The notes beneath the pieces are model-generated. The model did not search any database. It saw nothing but the letters and a program-made list of their open reading frames with translations, and was not told where the DNA came from. 64,000 nt of DNA from Acidiphilium acidophilum (GTDB lineage: Bacteria; Pseudomonadota; Alphaproteobacteria; Acetobacterales; Acetobacteraceae), in NCBI RefSeq assembly GCF_033842475.1, contig NZ_JAWXYB010000018.1, forward strand, positions 2,029,501-2,093,500, in the 5' to 3' direction. Positions 48,149-58,280 of the stretch are shown here, piece by piece. A program made the translations under genes and the position numbers. The number at the start of each line of letters is the position of its first letter. Positions within the stretch are counted from its first letter, which is position 1.

Positions 48149-50826
48149 GCGGTGCGGTCGCTCGCGGCACCGATCGCGGCACCAATCGCTGCCTGGGCGG
48201 CGGCGAGGCGGGCGACCGGGACGCGGTAGGGGCTGCAGGAGACGTAGTCGAGCCCGATTTCCTCGCAGAAGGTGATCGAGGCGGGGTCGCCGCCGTGTTC
48301 GCCACAGATGCCGAGTTTGAGGCCGGGCTTGGTGGCGCGGCCTTTTTCGGCGGCGATGCGGACCATGGCACCGACGCCTTCGACATCGATCGAGACGAAC
48401 GGGTCTTTCGGCAGAATGCCGGATTCGACGTATTTCGGGAGGAATTTGCCGGCGTCGTCACGCGAGAGGCCGAAGACCGTCTGGGTCAGGTCGTTGGTGC
48501 CGAAGGAGAAGAAATCGGCGGATTGGGCGATGGTGTCCGCTGTGAGGGCGGCGCGGGGCAGTTCGATCATGGTGCCGACGCTGTAGTCGAGGGTGCGGCC
48601 GGCGGTGGCGAAGACGGATTTCGCGACCTCGTCGATCTGGGCGCGGGTGATGTCGAGCTCGCGCTTCATGCCGACCAGGGGGATCATGATTTCGGGGACC
48701 GGGGCGGCGCCGGTTTCGCGCGCGACGTCGAGCGCGGCCTCGAAGATCGCGCGGGCCTGCATTTCGTAGATTTCGGGGAAGGAGATGCCGAGGCGGCAGC
48801 CGCGATGGCCGAGCATGGGGTTGGCTTCGGCGAGTTCGCCGGCGCGCTGGCGCATGGCTTCGATGCCGACGCCGAGGGCCTCGGCGACCTCTTCGAGTTC
48901 CTCCTCGGCGTGGGGGAGAAATTCGTGGAGCGGCGGATCGAGCAGGCGGATGGTGACCGGCAGGCCGGCCATGATGCGGAAGAGTTCGATGAAATCCTGA
49001 CGCTGGTAGGGCAGGAGTTTGGCGAGCGCGGTGCGGCGGCCCGCCTCGTCGTTCGCCATGATCATCTGGCGGACCGCGCCGATCCGCTCGGGGTCGAAGA
49101 ACATGTGCTCGGTGCGCGAGAGGCCGATGCCTTCGGCACCGAATTTGCGGGCGGTTTCGGCATCGAGCGGGGTTTCGGCGTTGGCGCGGACGCCGAGGCG
49201 GCGGTTCTGGTCCGCCCAGTCCATCAGTTTCGCGAAATCGCCGGACAGGGCCGGTTCGATCATGGGGACGAAGCCCGCGAAAATTTCGCCGGTCGCGCCA
49301 TCGAGGGTGATGGTTTCGCCCGCGCGGACGGTGACGCCGCCGGCGGTGAGGGTTTTGGCCCCGTAATCGACATGGATGCCGCCGGCCCCGGCGACGCAGG
49401 GGCGGCCCATGCCCCGCGCGACCACGGCGGCGTGGCTGGTCATGCCGCCGCGGGTGGTGAGGATGCCGCGGGCGGCGTGCATGCCGTGGATGTCTTCCGG
49501 GCTGGTTTCGATCCGCACCAGAATGACGGCCTCGCCTTTCTGGGCGCGCATTTCGGCTTCATCGGCGGAGAACACCACGAGGCCGGATGCGGCACCCGGC
49601 GAGGCGGGCAGGCCACGGGCGAGCAGGGTGCGGGTGGCCTTGGGGTCGAGCGTGGGGTGGAGCAACTGGTCGAGCGATTGCGGGTTGACCCGCATGACCG
49701 CCTCGCGCTGGTCGATCAGGCCGGATTCGGCCATTTCGACCGCGATGCGGACACTGGCATTGGCGGTGCGTTTGCCGTTGCGGGTTTGCAACATATAGAG
49801 TTTGTTGCGCTGGATGGTGAACTCGATGTCCTGCATGTCGTGGTAGTGACGTTCCAGCACGTCGCGGACGCGGGCAAGCTCGGCATAGGCTTCGGGCAGC
49901 GCCTCCTCCATGCTGATTTCGCCCGGTTTGGCGTAGGATTTGGAGAGCGGGCGCGGGGTGCGGATGCCGGCGACGACGTCTTCGCCCTGGGCGTTGGGGA
50001 GGTATTCGCCGTAGAATTCGTTGAGGCCGGTCGAGGGGTCGCGGGTGAAGCAGACGCCGGTGGCGCAATCGTCGCCCATGTTGCCGAACACCATGGCCTG
50101 GACGTTGACGGCGGTGCCCCAGCTTGCCGGGATTTCGTGCAGGCGGCGGTAGGTGATGGCGCGCTGGTTCATCCACGAGCCGAACACGGCGCCGATCGCG
50201 CCCCACATCTGGTCGTGCGGGTCCTGCGGGAAGGGCTTGCCGGTTTCGTGGGCAACCACGTCCTGATAGGCGGCGACGACCAGTTTCCAGTCTTCGGCGG
50301 TGAGTTGGGTGTCCTCGATGGTGCCGGCGTCCATCTTGGTGGTTTCGATGATTTCCTCGAAGCGGTGATGGGCGACGCCGAGGACGACCGAGCCGTACAT
50401 CTGGATGAAGCGGCGGTAGGAATCCCAGGCGAAGCGGGCATCGCCCGATTCGGTGGCGAGGCCCTCGACCGTGGCATCGTTGAGGCCGAGGTTCAGCACC
50501 GTGTCCATCATGCCGGGCATCGAGACGCGGGCGCCGGAGCGGACCGAGACCAGCAGAGGCTTGGCCGGGTCGCCGAATTTGCGGCCGACTTCGGCTTCGA
50601 CCTTGGCGAGGGCGGCGGCGACCTCGCCGCGCAGGGCCTGCGGATACTGGCGGTCGTTATCGTAGAATTCGGTGCAGACTTCGGTGGTGATGGTGAAGCC
50701 GGGCGGGACCGGCAGGCCGATACTGGCCATTTCCGCGAGGTTGGCCCCTTTGCCGCCGAGCAGGTTTTTGAGCGCGGCGCTGCCATCGCTGGCGCCGGGG
50801 CCGAAGCTGTAGACGTATTTGCTCAT
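48145..50826 (-). CDS. ppdK: Pyruvate, phosphate dikinase
   Basis: An 893-aa enzyme interconverting pyruvate, ATP and phosphate with PEP, AMP and pyrophosphate. The N-terminal ATP-binding domain begins SKYVYSFGPGASDGSAALKN LLGGKGANLAEM-like. The swivelling phospho-histidine domain has GGMTSHAAVVARGMGRPCVA with H465. The C-terminal TIM barrel has SFGTNDLTQT and the GICGEHGGDP Cys region. The length is normal. It lies 8 bp after the end of glyS on the same strand, an arrangement I associate with this group of alphaproteobacteria. It supports gluconeogenesis and PEP supply for Ppc. Confidence 0.97.
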   Translation of the reverse strand: MSKYVYSFGPGASDGSAALKNLLGGKGANLAEMASIGLPVPPGFTITTEVCTEFYDNDRQYPQALRGEVAAALAKVEAEVGRKFGDPAKPLLVSVRSGARVSMPGMMDTVLNLGLNDATVEGLATESGDARFAWDSYRRFIQMYGSVVLGVAHHRFEEIIETTKMDAGTIEDTQLTAEDWKLVVAAYQDVVAHETGKPFPQDPHDQMWGAIGAVFGSWMNQRAITYRRLHEIPASWGTAVNVQAMVFGNMGDDCATGVCFTRDPSTGLNEFYGEYLPNAQGEDVVAGIRTPRPLSKSYAKPGEISMEEALPEAYAELARVRDVLERHYHDMQDIEFTIQRNKLYMLQTRNGKRTANASVRIAVEMAESGLIDQREAVMRVNPQSLDQLLHPTLDPKATRTLLARGLPASPGAASGLVVFSADEAEMRAQKGEAVILVRIETSPEDIHGMHAARGILTTRGGMTSHAAVVARGMGRPCVAGAGGIHVDYGAKTLTAGGVTVRAGETITLDGATGEIFAGFVPMIEPALSGDFAKLMDWADQNRRLGVRANAETPLDAETARKFGAEGIGLSRTEHMFFDPERIGAVRQMIMANDEAGRRTALAKLLPYQRQDFIELFRIMAGLPVTIRLLDPPLHEFLPHAEEELEEVAEALGVGIEAMRQRAGELAEANPMLGHRGCRLGISFPEIYEMQARAIFEAALDVARETGAAPVPEIMIPLVGMKRELDITRAQIDEVAKSVFATAGRTLDYSVGTMIELPRAALTADTIAQSADFFSFGTNDLTQTVFGLSRDDAGKFLPKYVESGILPKDPFVSIDVEGVGAMVRIAAEKGRATKPGLKLGICGEHGGDPASITFCEEIGLDYVSCSPYRVPVARLAAAQAAIGAAIGAASDRTA

Positions 50827-50833
50827 GGCGGGG

Positions 50834-52843
50834 TTACCCTTCCAGTTTCGAGAAATCGGCGACGCGATGCATCACATCGCGGAGTTTGGCGAGCAGGCGG
50901 AGGCGGTTGCGGCGGAGAGCGGGGTCTTCGGCGTTGACGGTGACGTCGTTGAAAAAGGCATCGACCGGGCTTCGCAGCGAGGCCAGTCCTTTGAGCGCCA
51001 CATCGAAATTTCGCTGATCCAGAACGCCGGGTCCGTCCAAATGAGGCGCGTGACTGAGTCTTGCCTCAAGCGTATGGGTCGCGATCGCTAGGTTGATCTC
51101 CGCGCCCTCGACGAGAGCCGACTCGTCAACTTCGCCGGTATGCGGGCCATCCTTCTCGTTTTCGATCCGCAGTATGTTAACCCCGCGCCGGTAGGCCACC
51201 AGCAGGTTCGCGCCATCATCGGTCTTGATGAATGATTCGAGCGCATCGCCACATTGTTGAACGCGGAAGAGATCGTCGTCGGCCGTATTCGCGAGAATGG
51301 CGTTGACGACGTCAAATCGCTTGCCTTCACCGCGCAGCTTGACCCGGAACCGCTCGATGATGAAGTCAAACACCGCATCATCGAGCAACGACCTCAAATG
51401 CAGTTGCAAGTCGTTTTCGAGAATGATGCGAACCACACCGAGTGCTGCGCGCCGCAGCGCGTAGGGATCGCCCGAACCCGTCGGCGTCTCACCGATCCTG
51501 AAAAATTCCCGTAGCGTATCGAGTTTATCCGCCAGCGCCACGGCGCAAGGCACAATTCCCTGCGGCACATCATCTGATGGTCCTTTGGGCTGATAATGCG
51601 TGCGGATCGCGGCACCGACCGCCCCGCCAGCATAATACCCGCCCATGATGCCCTGTAATTCGGGGAACTCGCCGACCATGCCGGTGACGAGATCGGCTTT
51701 GCAGAGCAATCCTGCGCGTTCGGCATCATCGATGGACTGGCTATCCGCGCCAAGCTGTTGTGCGATTTCCCGCGCCAGTCTGGCGATCCGTTCGGCGCGT
51801 TCGAACTGGGTGCCGAGTTTGGCGTGAAAGACCACCGATTTCAGTTTCGGCAGATAGTCTTCGAGCTTGTGCTGGCGGTCCTGGGTCCAGAAATGTTCGG
51901 CGTCGGCGAGGCGGGCGCGCAGGACGCGTTCGTTGCCGGCGATGATCGTGGCACCGCGATCGCTTGCGGTGATATTGGCGATGAAGGCGAAATGCGGGGC
52001 GGGCGCGCCGGTTGCATCGCGGGTCGCGAAATAGCGCTGGTTCACTTTCATGGAGAGTTCGCGCACTTCCGGGGGCAGCGTCATGAAGCGCTGCTCGATC
52101 GAGCCGATCATCGGCACCGGGTATTCGACCAGCCCGGTGACTTCATCGAGCAAGGCGTCGTCCCGGACGATGGCGAGGCCGCGCGCCTGCGCTTCATGGT
52201 CGAGGCGCATCGCGATCATCGCGCGGCGCTTGCCGGCATCGGCGACGACGCAGCGCCGTGTCAGTTCGGCATGCCATTGCGCGGCATCGGAAACCTCGAA
52301 CGCGCCGGGGACGAGGAAGCGGTGGCCTTCGGAGAGGTTCGAGGCGGTGACGGGACCGAGGACGATCGGCACGATCTCGCCATCGAGCAGGCAGACGATC
52401 CGGCGCAGGGGGCGCACCCAGGTGAAGCCGCCGCTCTGGCCCCAGCGCATCGATTTCGGCCACGGGAAGGCGGCCAGCGCGCGGGCGAGATCGGTCAGGA
52501 TGACATCGGCGGCGGGGCGCGCGGCGATGGTGCGGCGGAGCAGGACATGTTCGCCCTCCTCGACAAGATCGGCACGGTCGGCGTTGTTTTTGCGCAGGAA
52601 CCCTTCGAGCGCCTGCGCGGGCGCGCCGCGTTTCGGGCCGCGCAACTCGGTCTCGCCCGATGGCGTTTCGGGAGACATCGTGGCACCGAGCGCGATCCGC
52701 CGGGGGCCGTGGAAGGTGACGATATCATGCGGCTGCAACGGGGCCAGCGCCTGTCCCGCGATTTTCGCGAGATGATCGGCGGCCTGCGCCTGCATCCGCG
52801 CCGGGATTTCTTCGGAGAATAATTCGAGGAAAAATTCGGCCAT
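50834..52843 (-). CDS. glyS: Glycine-tRNA ligase beta subunit
   Basis: A 669-aa subunit of the alpha2-beta2 glycyl-tRNA synthetase. The frame is open farther upstream, but ATG 52843 gives the family start AEFFLELFSEEIPARMQAQA. Later text (LSMKVNQRYFATRDATGAPA PHF-type, HAKLGTQFERAERIARLA) and the C-terminal anticodon-binding end match. Its ATG shares one base with the glyQ stop (TGATG). The central part, about 51050-51850, uses visibly fewer G/C-ending codons than the flanks, a possible sign of recombination within the gene. Confidence 0.96.
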   Translation of the reverse strand: MAEFFLELFSEEIPARMQAQAADHLAKIAGQALAPLQPHDIVTFHGPRRIALGATMSPETPSGETELRGPKRGAPAQALEGFLRKNNADRADLVEEGEHVLLRRTIAARPAADVILTDLARALAAFPWPKSMRWGQSGGFTWVRPLRRIVCLLDGEIVPIVLGPVTASNLSEGHRFLVPGAFEVSDAAQWHAELTRRCVVADAGKRRAMIAMRLDHEAQARGLAIVRDDALLDEVTGLVEYPVPMIGSIEQRFMTLPPEVRELSMKVNQRYFATRDATGAPAPHFAFIANITASDRGATIIAGNERVLRARLADAEHFWTQDRQHKLEDYLPKLKSVVFHAKLGTQFERAERIARLAREIAQQLGADSQSIDDAERAGLLCKADLVTGMVGEFPELQGIMGGYYAGGAVGAAIRTHYQPKGPSDDVPQGIVPCAVALADKLDTLREFFRIGETPTGSGDPYALRRAALGVVRIILENDLQLHLRSLLDDAVFDFIIERFRVKLRGEGKRFDVVNAILANTADDDLFRVQQCGDALESFIKTDDGANLLVAYRRGVNILRIENEKDGPHTGEVDESALVEGAEINLAIATHTLEARLSHAPHLDGPGVLDQRNFDVALKGLASLRSPVDAFFNDVTVNAEDPALRRNRLRLLAKLRDVMHRVADFSKLEG

Positions 52844-53721
52844 CAGACCCGCTCTCCGGCAACCCAGGCTTCGGCGCAGGATTTGGCGAGGGCTCGGACG
52901 CGGCCGATGTAGCTGGCGCGTTCGGCGACCGAGATGACGCCGCGCGCGTCGAGCAGGTTGAACAGATGGCTCGCCTTGATGCAATAATCATAGGCCGGTT
53001 GGGCGAGGCTGCGGGCGATCAGGGCCGCGCATTCGGCCTCGGCATCCGCGAAGTGGCGGATCAGCATGTCGGTGTTCGCGACCTCGAAATTATGGGTCGA
53101 GTAATCGCGCTCGGCGCGGCGGAAGACATCGCCATAGCTCAGCGAGCGGGGGGTGCCGGGCGGGTTGAAGGCAAGGTCGAACACGTTTTCGACGCCCTGG
53201 ACGTACATGGCGAGGCGTTCCAGCCCGTAGGTCATTTCGAAGCTCGGCAGATCGACCGCGATGCCGCCGACCTGCTGGAAATAGGTGAACTGGCCAACCT
53301 CCATCCCGTCGCACCAGATTTCCCAGCCGAGGCCCCAGGCGCCGAGGGTGGGGCTTTCCCAATCGTCCTCGACGAAGCGGAAATCGTGCAGCAGCGGGTC
53401 GAGCCCGATGGCGCGGTAACTGTCGAGCAGCAGGTCCTGCGCGTTTTCCGGGCTGGGTTTGATGATGACCTGATACTGGTAATAATGCTGGAGCCGGTTG
53501 GGGTTTTCGCCGTAGCGGCCATCGGACGGGCGGCGCGAGGGCTGGACGTAGGCGGCGGCCCAGGGTTTGGGGCCGAGGGCGCGCAGGGTGGTGGCGGGGT
53601 GGAAGGTGCCGGCGCCCATTTCGATGTCGTAGGGTTGCAGGATGACGCAGCCCTGCGCCGCCCAGAACCGGTGCAGGGCGAGGATCATATCCTGGAAACT
53701 GAGTGACTTCTGATCGTTCAT
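52843..53721 (-). CDS. glyQ: Glycine-tRNA ligase alpha subunit
   Basis: A 292-aa catalytic subunit that activates glycine. ATG 53721 gives [20 protein letters not shown]; a start 12 codons upstream is open but lacks family similarity. [45 protein letters not shown]-type text and [13 protein letters not shown] are the class II signature. It is the first gene of glyQ-glyS-ppdK, all read leftwards, and shares its start region with the divergent gene at 53789. Confidence 0.97.
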   Translation of the reverse strand: MNDQKSLSFQDMILALHRFWAAQGCVILQPYDIEMGAGTFHPATTLRALGPKPWAAAYVQPSRRPSDGRYGENPNRLQHYYQYQVIIKPSPENAQDLLLDSYRAIGLDPLLHDFRFVEDDWESPTLGAWGLGWEIWCDGMEVGQFTYFQQVGGIAVDLPSFEMTYGLERLAMYVQGVENVFDLAFNPPGTPRSLSYGDVFRRAERDYSTHNFEVANTDMLIRHFADAEAECAALIARSLAQPAYDYCIKASHLFNLLDARGVISVAERASYIGRVRALAKSCAEAWVAGERV

Positions 53722-53788
53722 GATTTCGTGGTACAAATTCCGTGTGTCGCCGGGCATTTCCGCGACGCACCATTACGGGGCGGATCGG

Positions 53789-54178
53789 ATGAGGGCAAGA
53801 TTGCAGCGGGCGGACGGGGTGGGAATCGCGGTGGTCGCGGGTTGGGCGGCGGCGGCGATCCTGTTTCGGGAATTGACCATCGTGCCGCGCGCCTATGTCG
53901 GGATTTGCGCGGCGGCGCATCCGCCGCTGGTCTGTGTGGTGCGCCAGGCGGTGCTGTGGGCGCAGTATGAACGCTGGTTCGGCATGGCTGCCCTGCTGCT
54001 GGGGGTTGTGGGGTTCGCTTTCGCGCGCCGGAGCCTCGGGGTTGCGGCGCTGGCGGTGGGCATTGTCGCCACGGTGAATTACAACGGCACCGAAGGCATC
54101 ATCGGCGCATCGCTCGGGCTGTGGGCATGGCTGGAAGCTGCCACGACCAAGGGGGAAACGCACCATGCTCGCCAATGA
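53789..54178 (+). CDS. Small integral membrane protein
   Basis: A 129-aa protein from ATG 53789. Three or four hydrophobic segments are seen ([69 protein letters not shown]). A pair of Cys ([13 protein letters not shown]) may form a periplasmic disulfide. It overlaps the acyl-CoA dehydrogenase gene by 14 bp and is probably co-transcribed with it. The family is not recognised. Confidence 0.6.
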   Translation: MRARLQRADGVGIAVVAGWAAAAILFRELTIVPRAYVGICAAAHPPLVCVVRQAVLWAQYERWFGMAALLLGVVGFAFARRSLGVAALAVGIVATVNYNGTEGIIGASLGLWAWLEAATTKGETHHARQ

Positions 54179-55337
54179 CCGGACCACGCTCGATTTCGAC
54201 CTCGGCGAGGAGATCGACGCGCTGCGGGACTCGGTGCGGCGGTTCGCCGCCGCCGAGATTGCGCCGCGCGCCGCCGCGATCGACCGGGAGAATGAATTTC
54301 CCGCCGAATTATGGCCGAAATTCGGGGCGATGGGGCTGCTCGGGGTGACGGTGCCGGAAGCGTATGGCGGGGCGGGGATGGGGTATCTCGCGCATGCGGT
54401 GGCGATGGAGGAGATTTCGCGGGCGTCCGCCTCGGTCGGGCTGTCCTACGGGGCGCATTCCAATTTATGCGTCAACCAGATCAATCTGAACGGGACCGAG
54501 GCCCAGAAGCGGCGGTATCTGCCGGGGCTGATCGATGGCTCGGCGGTGGGGGCGCTGGCGATGAGCGAGCCGGGCGCGGGGTCGGACGTGGTTTCGATGC
54601 GGTTGCGGGCGGACCGGCGGGGCGGCGATTACGTGCTCAACGGGACCAAGATGTGGATCACCAACGGGCCGGATGCCGATACGCTGGTGGTCTATGCCAA
54701 GACCGATCCGGCGGCGGGGGCGCGCGGGATCACCGCGTTCATCGTCGAGAAGACCATGAAGGGGTTTTCCTGCGCGCAGAAGCTCGACAAGCTCGGGATG
54801 CGCGGCTCGAATACCGGGGAGCTGGTGTTCGAGGACTGCGCGGTGCCGGAGGCGAATATTCTCGGCGGGCTGGGGCGCGGGGTGAACGTGCTGATGAGCG
54901 GGCTCGATTACGAGCGCGCGGTGCTGGCGGCCGGGCCGCTCGGGATCATGCAGGCGGCGCTGGATATCGTGGTGCCGTATGTTCATGAGCGCGAGCAGTT
55001 CGGGCGGAAGATCGGGGAGTTCCAGCTGATCCAGGGCAAGCTCGCGGATATGTACGTGACACATTCGGCGGCGCGCGCCTATGTTTATGCGGTGCTGCGG
55101 GCGTGCGACCGGGGGATGACCAGCCGCAAGGATGCCGCCGGGGCGATTTTGTATGCCGCCGAACGGGCGACCTGGATGGCGCTGGAGGCGATCCAGTGCC
55201 TCGGCGGCAACGGGTATATCAACGATTACCCGACCGGGCGGCTGCTGCGCGATGCCAAATTGTATGAGATCGGGGCGGGGACTTCGGAGATCAGGCGGAT
55301 GCTGATCGGGCGGGAATTGTTCAAGGAAACCGCCTGA
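54165..55337 (+). CDS. ivd: Isovaleryl-CoA dehydrogenase (acyl-CoA dehydrogenase family)
   Basis: A 390-aa FAD enzyme with GGGGGAAA ahead of the ATG. Family motifs are [38 protein letters not shown] and [18 protein letters not shown]. The late text [20 protein letters not shown] carries a Glu near residue 250, where isovaleryl-CoA dehydrogenases have their catalytic base. The C-terminus has [20 protein letters not shown]. It would oxidise isovaleryl-CoA in leucine breakdown. The rest of a leucine operon is not seen here, so another short branched-chain substrate is possible. Confidence 0.88.
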   Translation: MLANDRTTLDFDLGEEIDALRDSVRRFAAAEIAPRAAAIDRENEFPAELWPKFGAMGLLGVTVPEAYGGAGMGYLAHAVAMEEISRASASVGLSYGAHSNLCVNQINLNGTEAQKRRYLPGLIDGSAVGALAMSEPGAGSDVVSMRLRADRRGGDYVLNGTKMWITNGPDADTLVVYAKTDPAAGARGITAFIVEKTMKGFSCAQKLDKLGMRGSNTGELVFEDCAVPEANILGGLGRGVNVLMSGLDYERAVLAAGPLGIMQAALDIVVPYVHEREQFGRKIGEFQLIQGKLADMYVTHSAARAYVYAVLRACDRGMTSRKDAAGAILYAAERATWMALEAIQCLGGNGYINDYPTGRLLRDAKLYEIGAGTSEIRRMLIGRELFKETA

Positions 55338-55394
55338 GGTTTGCGGCGGGGTTGGACTCGCAAGGGTCGCTCAGGGAAATCCGGCGGCCGCGGG

Positions 55395-56072
55395 CTAAGG
55401 CAGGGTGGTCAGCGAGGTCGGCAGGTCGAGCCGGTGGAATGCCTCGAAATCGCCTGCGTAGAAATCGACGCCGAACAGAAGCAGGCGCGGATGATTGAGC
55501 AGGTGGCTGTAGTCGATCGGGGCGGTGTTGATCGGTTCGGGCGCGGCGCGTGGCAATCCGAGCGCGTCGAACCCTGGCAGGATCGACTCCGCATCGTTGG
55601 ACAGGGGAAGGACATTCCAGGCGAGTGTGTCATCCGGGTGCATGAAGAACCAGCGTTGCGGCGAGAAATGCACATAGCGGTAGTCGGTGATGATGCGCTC
55701 GATCGTCAATTCATCGAGGATGCGGTCGACGATCGCGATCTGGTCCCGACGGTCGCAATCGGCGAATTGCAGTTCGGGGCGGTAGGCGCCGATGTGATGC
55801 ACGATGGCCGAGGCGAGGCGGCGGATCGGGTTGCGGACGAAGACGACCGAGCGGTATCCCCGCAACCGTTCGAGCAGATCGCCATGGAACGCGCGGAGTT
55901 CCCAGACCCGCAAATGGGCATGGTCGAGGTGCAGGCCGAGATGGTGGTTGAAGTGGATGTCCCAGAAGGTCGTGGCGTCGTCGTGAAGATGGGCGATCTG
56001 GTGGCGGAAACTTGAGCCGGCGCATTTGGGATTATGGATGAACACAAAGCGGTCCTGGTGGGAAATGATCAT
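55395..56072 (-). CDS. Sulfotransferase-like protein
   Basis: A 225-aa protein. ATG 56072 starts directly before the nucleotide-binding motif FVFIHNPKCAGSSFRHQIAH, the 5'-phosphosulfate loop of PAPS-dependent sulfotransferases of the Sulfotransfer_2 type. A second motif, SVVFVRNPIRRLASAIVHH, fits the 3'-phosphate loop. The catalytic-region His residues follow (HDDATTFWDIHFNHHLGLHL). An upstream start at 56150 is open but unlike the family. Such enzymes sulfate surface glycans or lipids. No glycan gene is adjacent, so the acceptor is unknown. Confidence 0.72.
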   Translation of the reverse strand: MIISHQDRFVFIHNPKCAGSSFRHQIAHLHDDATTFWDIHFNHHLGLHLDHAHLRVWELRAFHGDLLERLRGYRSVVFVRNPIRRLASAIVHHIGAYRPELQFADCDRRDQIAIVDRILDELTIERIITDYRYVHFSPQRWFFMHPDDTLAWNVLPLSNDAESILPGFDALGLPRAAPEPINTAPIDYSHLLNHPRLLLFGVDFYAGDFEAFHRLDLPTSLTTLP

Positions 56073-56196
56073 TGGCTGGCGGGCATCCTTCCTCGAACCA
56101 TCACGGAGACGTGTGGGAGGCATATAACGGAATCGTGACGGAACTTTCAACTTGCCGGCTGTAACCGGGATGTATCGCCGGGCCGGCGCGGCGGGG

Positions 56197-57318
56197 TCAG
56201 GCCACGCGGTCGCCGGCGCGCCAGACCGCGCGGACGATGGGGTGGGTTTCGTGGAGGTGGACGCGGATGAGGTCGGCGCGCTGGCCGGGCGCGAGGCGGC
56301 CGCGATCGGTCAGGCCGACCATGGCGGCGGGGTTGGCGGTGATCAGGGCGATGGCTTCGGGCAGGGTGCAGGCGCCAATATGGGCGCAGGCGAAGGCGGC
56401 TTCGAGCATGGCGGCGGGGACGTAGTCGGAGGCCAGGGCGTCGACCAGCCTGTCGCGGATCAGGTCGATCGCAGCGACGTTGCCGGAGTGCGAGCCGCCG
56501 CGCACGATGTTGGGGGCGCCGGCGATGATGCTCATGCCGCAGGCGCGGGCGGCGGCGGCGGCTTCGCGGGTGACCGGAAATTCGGCGATGGCGATGCCTT
56601 CATCGTGGTTGCGGGCAATCTCCCCGGTGGTGCGGTCGTCGTGCGAGGCGATCGGGACGGCGCTTGTGCGGGCGCGTTCGAGCACGGCGGCGCGGTTGGG
56701 GCGGGTGAAGCGGGACTGGGCGTGGGTCAGGCGCTCGATCATCGCGGTGATCGCGTCCTCGGTGTGGCCGTCATGGCGGCGCATGGCGCGGTATTTTTCG
56801 AGGTCGGCGAACTGGCCGACGCCGGGGCTGTGGTCCATCACGCTGAGCAGGCGGGTGCGGGGGTCGCCGATCGCGCTGTCGAGCAGGGCGGGCAGGTCGG
56901 CGGCGGGGAGTTCGCAGCGGAGATGGAGGAAGTGCTCGGCCTTGAGCGCGCCGGTATCCGCGAGGTCGCGCAGATCGCGCATTCCGTCCACGAAGGTCTG
57001 GTGGCGCTGGTTGTCGAGGCTGTCGCCGAGGCAGAGCGCATCGAACACGGTGGTGACGCCGGCGATGGCGCATTGGGCGTCATGCGCGAGCAGGGCCGAA
57101 CGGGAGGGCCAGCGGGCGTTGCTGCGGGGCAGGACCTGGCGTTCGAGATTGTCGGTATGGAGATCGACGATGCCGGGGATCAGGTAGTCGCCCGCGCAAT
57201 CGATGCCGGTTGGGTGCGTTCCGGGGGTGATTTCGGTGATCAGGCCGTTCGCGATCACCAGCGTGCCGGTGATGACACGGTCCGCGAGGACGATTTCGGC
57301 GTTGGTCAGGACGGTCAT
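56197..57318 (-). CDS. phnM: Orphan PhnM, ribose 1-methylphosphonate 5-triphosphate diphosphatase
   Basis: A 373-aa amidohydrolase-fold protein. VDLHTDNLERQ (H54, D56), VTTVFDALCLGD, VMDHSPGVGQF, IASHDDRTTGEIA and IIAGAPNIVRGGSHSGNVAA match PhnM, which releases pyrophosphate from the triphosphate intermediate of carbon-phosphorus lyase. The usual HTDNLERH has Gln for the last His. No other phn gene is present in the window, so either the rest of the pathway is elsewhere or this copy serves another nucleotide-like substrate. Confidence 0.88.
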   Translation of the reverse strand: MTVLTNAEIVLADRVITGTLVIANGLITEITPGTHPTGIDCAGDYLIPGIVDLHTDNLERQVLPRSNARWPSRSALLAHDAQCAIAGVTTVFDALCLGDSLDNQRHQTFVDGMRDLRDLADTGALKAEHFLHLRCELPAADLPALLDSAIGDPRTRLLSVMDHSPGVGQFADLEKYRAMRRHDGHTEDAITAMIERLTHAQSRFTRPNRAAVLERARTSAVPIASHDDRTTGEIARNHDEGIAIAEFPVTREAAAAARACGMSIIAGAPNIVRGGSHSGNVAAIDLIRDRLVDALASDYVPAAMLEAAFACAHIGACTLPEAIALITANPAAMVGLTDRGRLAPGQRADLIRVHLHETHPIVRAVWRAGDRVA

Positions 57319-57397
57319 GCGAGGCTCCGGGACGGCGACTGGGGCCGCTCTATCACCTCGGCGCGTTTTGCGGAATGCGGGGCGAGCCCGGGTGGAA

Positions 57398-58267
57398 TCA
57401 GCGGCCGAGCAGGATCGGGATGGTGCTGTTCTTCAGGATGAATTCCGTCGCGCTGCCGTAGAGGAACGGCATCGGCCAGGTCGGTTTGGCGCAGGCGTTC
57501 ATGACCAGAAGGTCGGCATCGGCCTTGCGCACGATATCGAGCACGGTCGCTCCGGCGTTGCGGAGGGAAAATCCTGCTCTGGGGCGGTGGATGTGGAGTC
57601 GGGCGCGGTGGGTCGCGAACAACTCCGCGATCAGGATATCGGGTGTCGGGCGGATCGAATCGACCAGCACGTGGATCTCGTCGGCCTGGGAGAAAATCGG
57701 CATCGCGGCTGAAATTATGTCTCTCGCGTTGCGGTAGCCGCGCCATATCATGGCCACCGAACGTCCGAACCCGGCCTGCGCGCGGGGGGGGGTGACCAGC
57801 ACCGGCTTGCCGCATTGGAACAGGGCGGCGCAGATCTGTTTTTTTTCGGCGCAGTTGATGGTTCCGCCGGGCTGGCCGGCGACGAAATACGCGGCGGTTT
57901 TGCCGTAGCCCTTGATCAGGGTTTTGATGTTGCCTTCCCGGTCGATCCAGCACGGGGTATCGGCCCGGTCGGCATTGGCCAGCCAGGTCTTGAACGCCCA
58001 GTGCAGAGACCGGACCCGGCGGTCTTCCTCCGCCCTGATCTTCTGCTCGTCGTCTTCGGAGAGCATGTCTTCGGTCGAGCCGATGACGTCGCTCGGTTCG
58101 GCGCGGATGGCGAGGGCCGAGATCTGCAGGTGCCCCACCAGATCGGCCAGTTGATCCGCGGCACCGAGGATGGTGCGGGAACTGGTTCGATCGTTCAGCA
58201 GGGCGCAGATCATGGAGCCCATGATGCTGCGCCCTGCCGGATCGAGAGGTTTCGTGACGGCTGACAT
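57398..58267 (-). CDS. Universal stress protein family protein
   Basis: A 289-aa protein from ATG 58267 with two tandem UspA-like halves. The second half ends with DIVRKADADLLVMNACAKPT and LKNSTIPILLGR, the typical Usp end with a nucleotide-binding loop; the first half starts SMICALLNDRTSSRTILGAA. An upstream TTG at 58276 is less likely. It may bind ATP and help under starvation or stress. The stop of the SCP2-like gene lies 14 bp upstream in the same direction, so the two may be one operon. Confidence 0.8.
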   Translation of the reverse strand: MSAVTKPLDPAGRSIMGSMICALLNDRTSSRTILGAADQLADLVGHLQISALAIRAEPSDVIGSTEDMLSEDDEQKIRAEEDRRVRSLHWAFKTWLANADRADTPCWIDREGNIKTLIKGYGKTAAYFVAGQPGGTINCAEKKQICAALFQCGKPVLVTPPRAQAGFGRSVAMIWRGYRNARDIISAAMPIFSQADEIHVLVDSIRPTPDILIAELFATHRARLHIHRPRAGFSLRNAGATVLDIVRKADADLLVMNACAKPTWPMPFLYGSATEFILKNSTIPILLGR

Positions 58268-58280
58268 CACACCCAACGCA

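Noticed and set aside
48295-50937. 880-codon open frame opposite ppdK
   Set aside because: Gly/Asp/Ala/Val-rich antisense frame of a GC-rich gene; no domain, and ppdK is certain.
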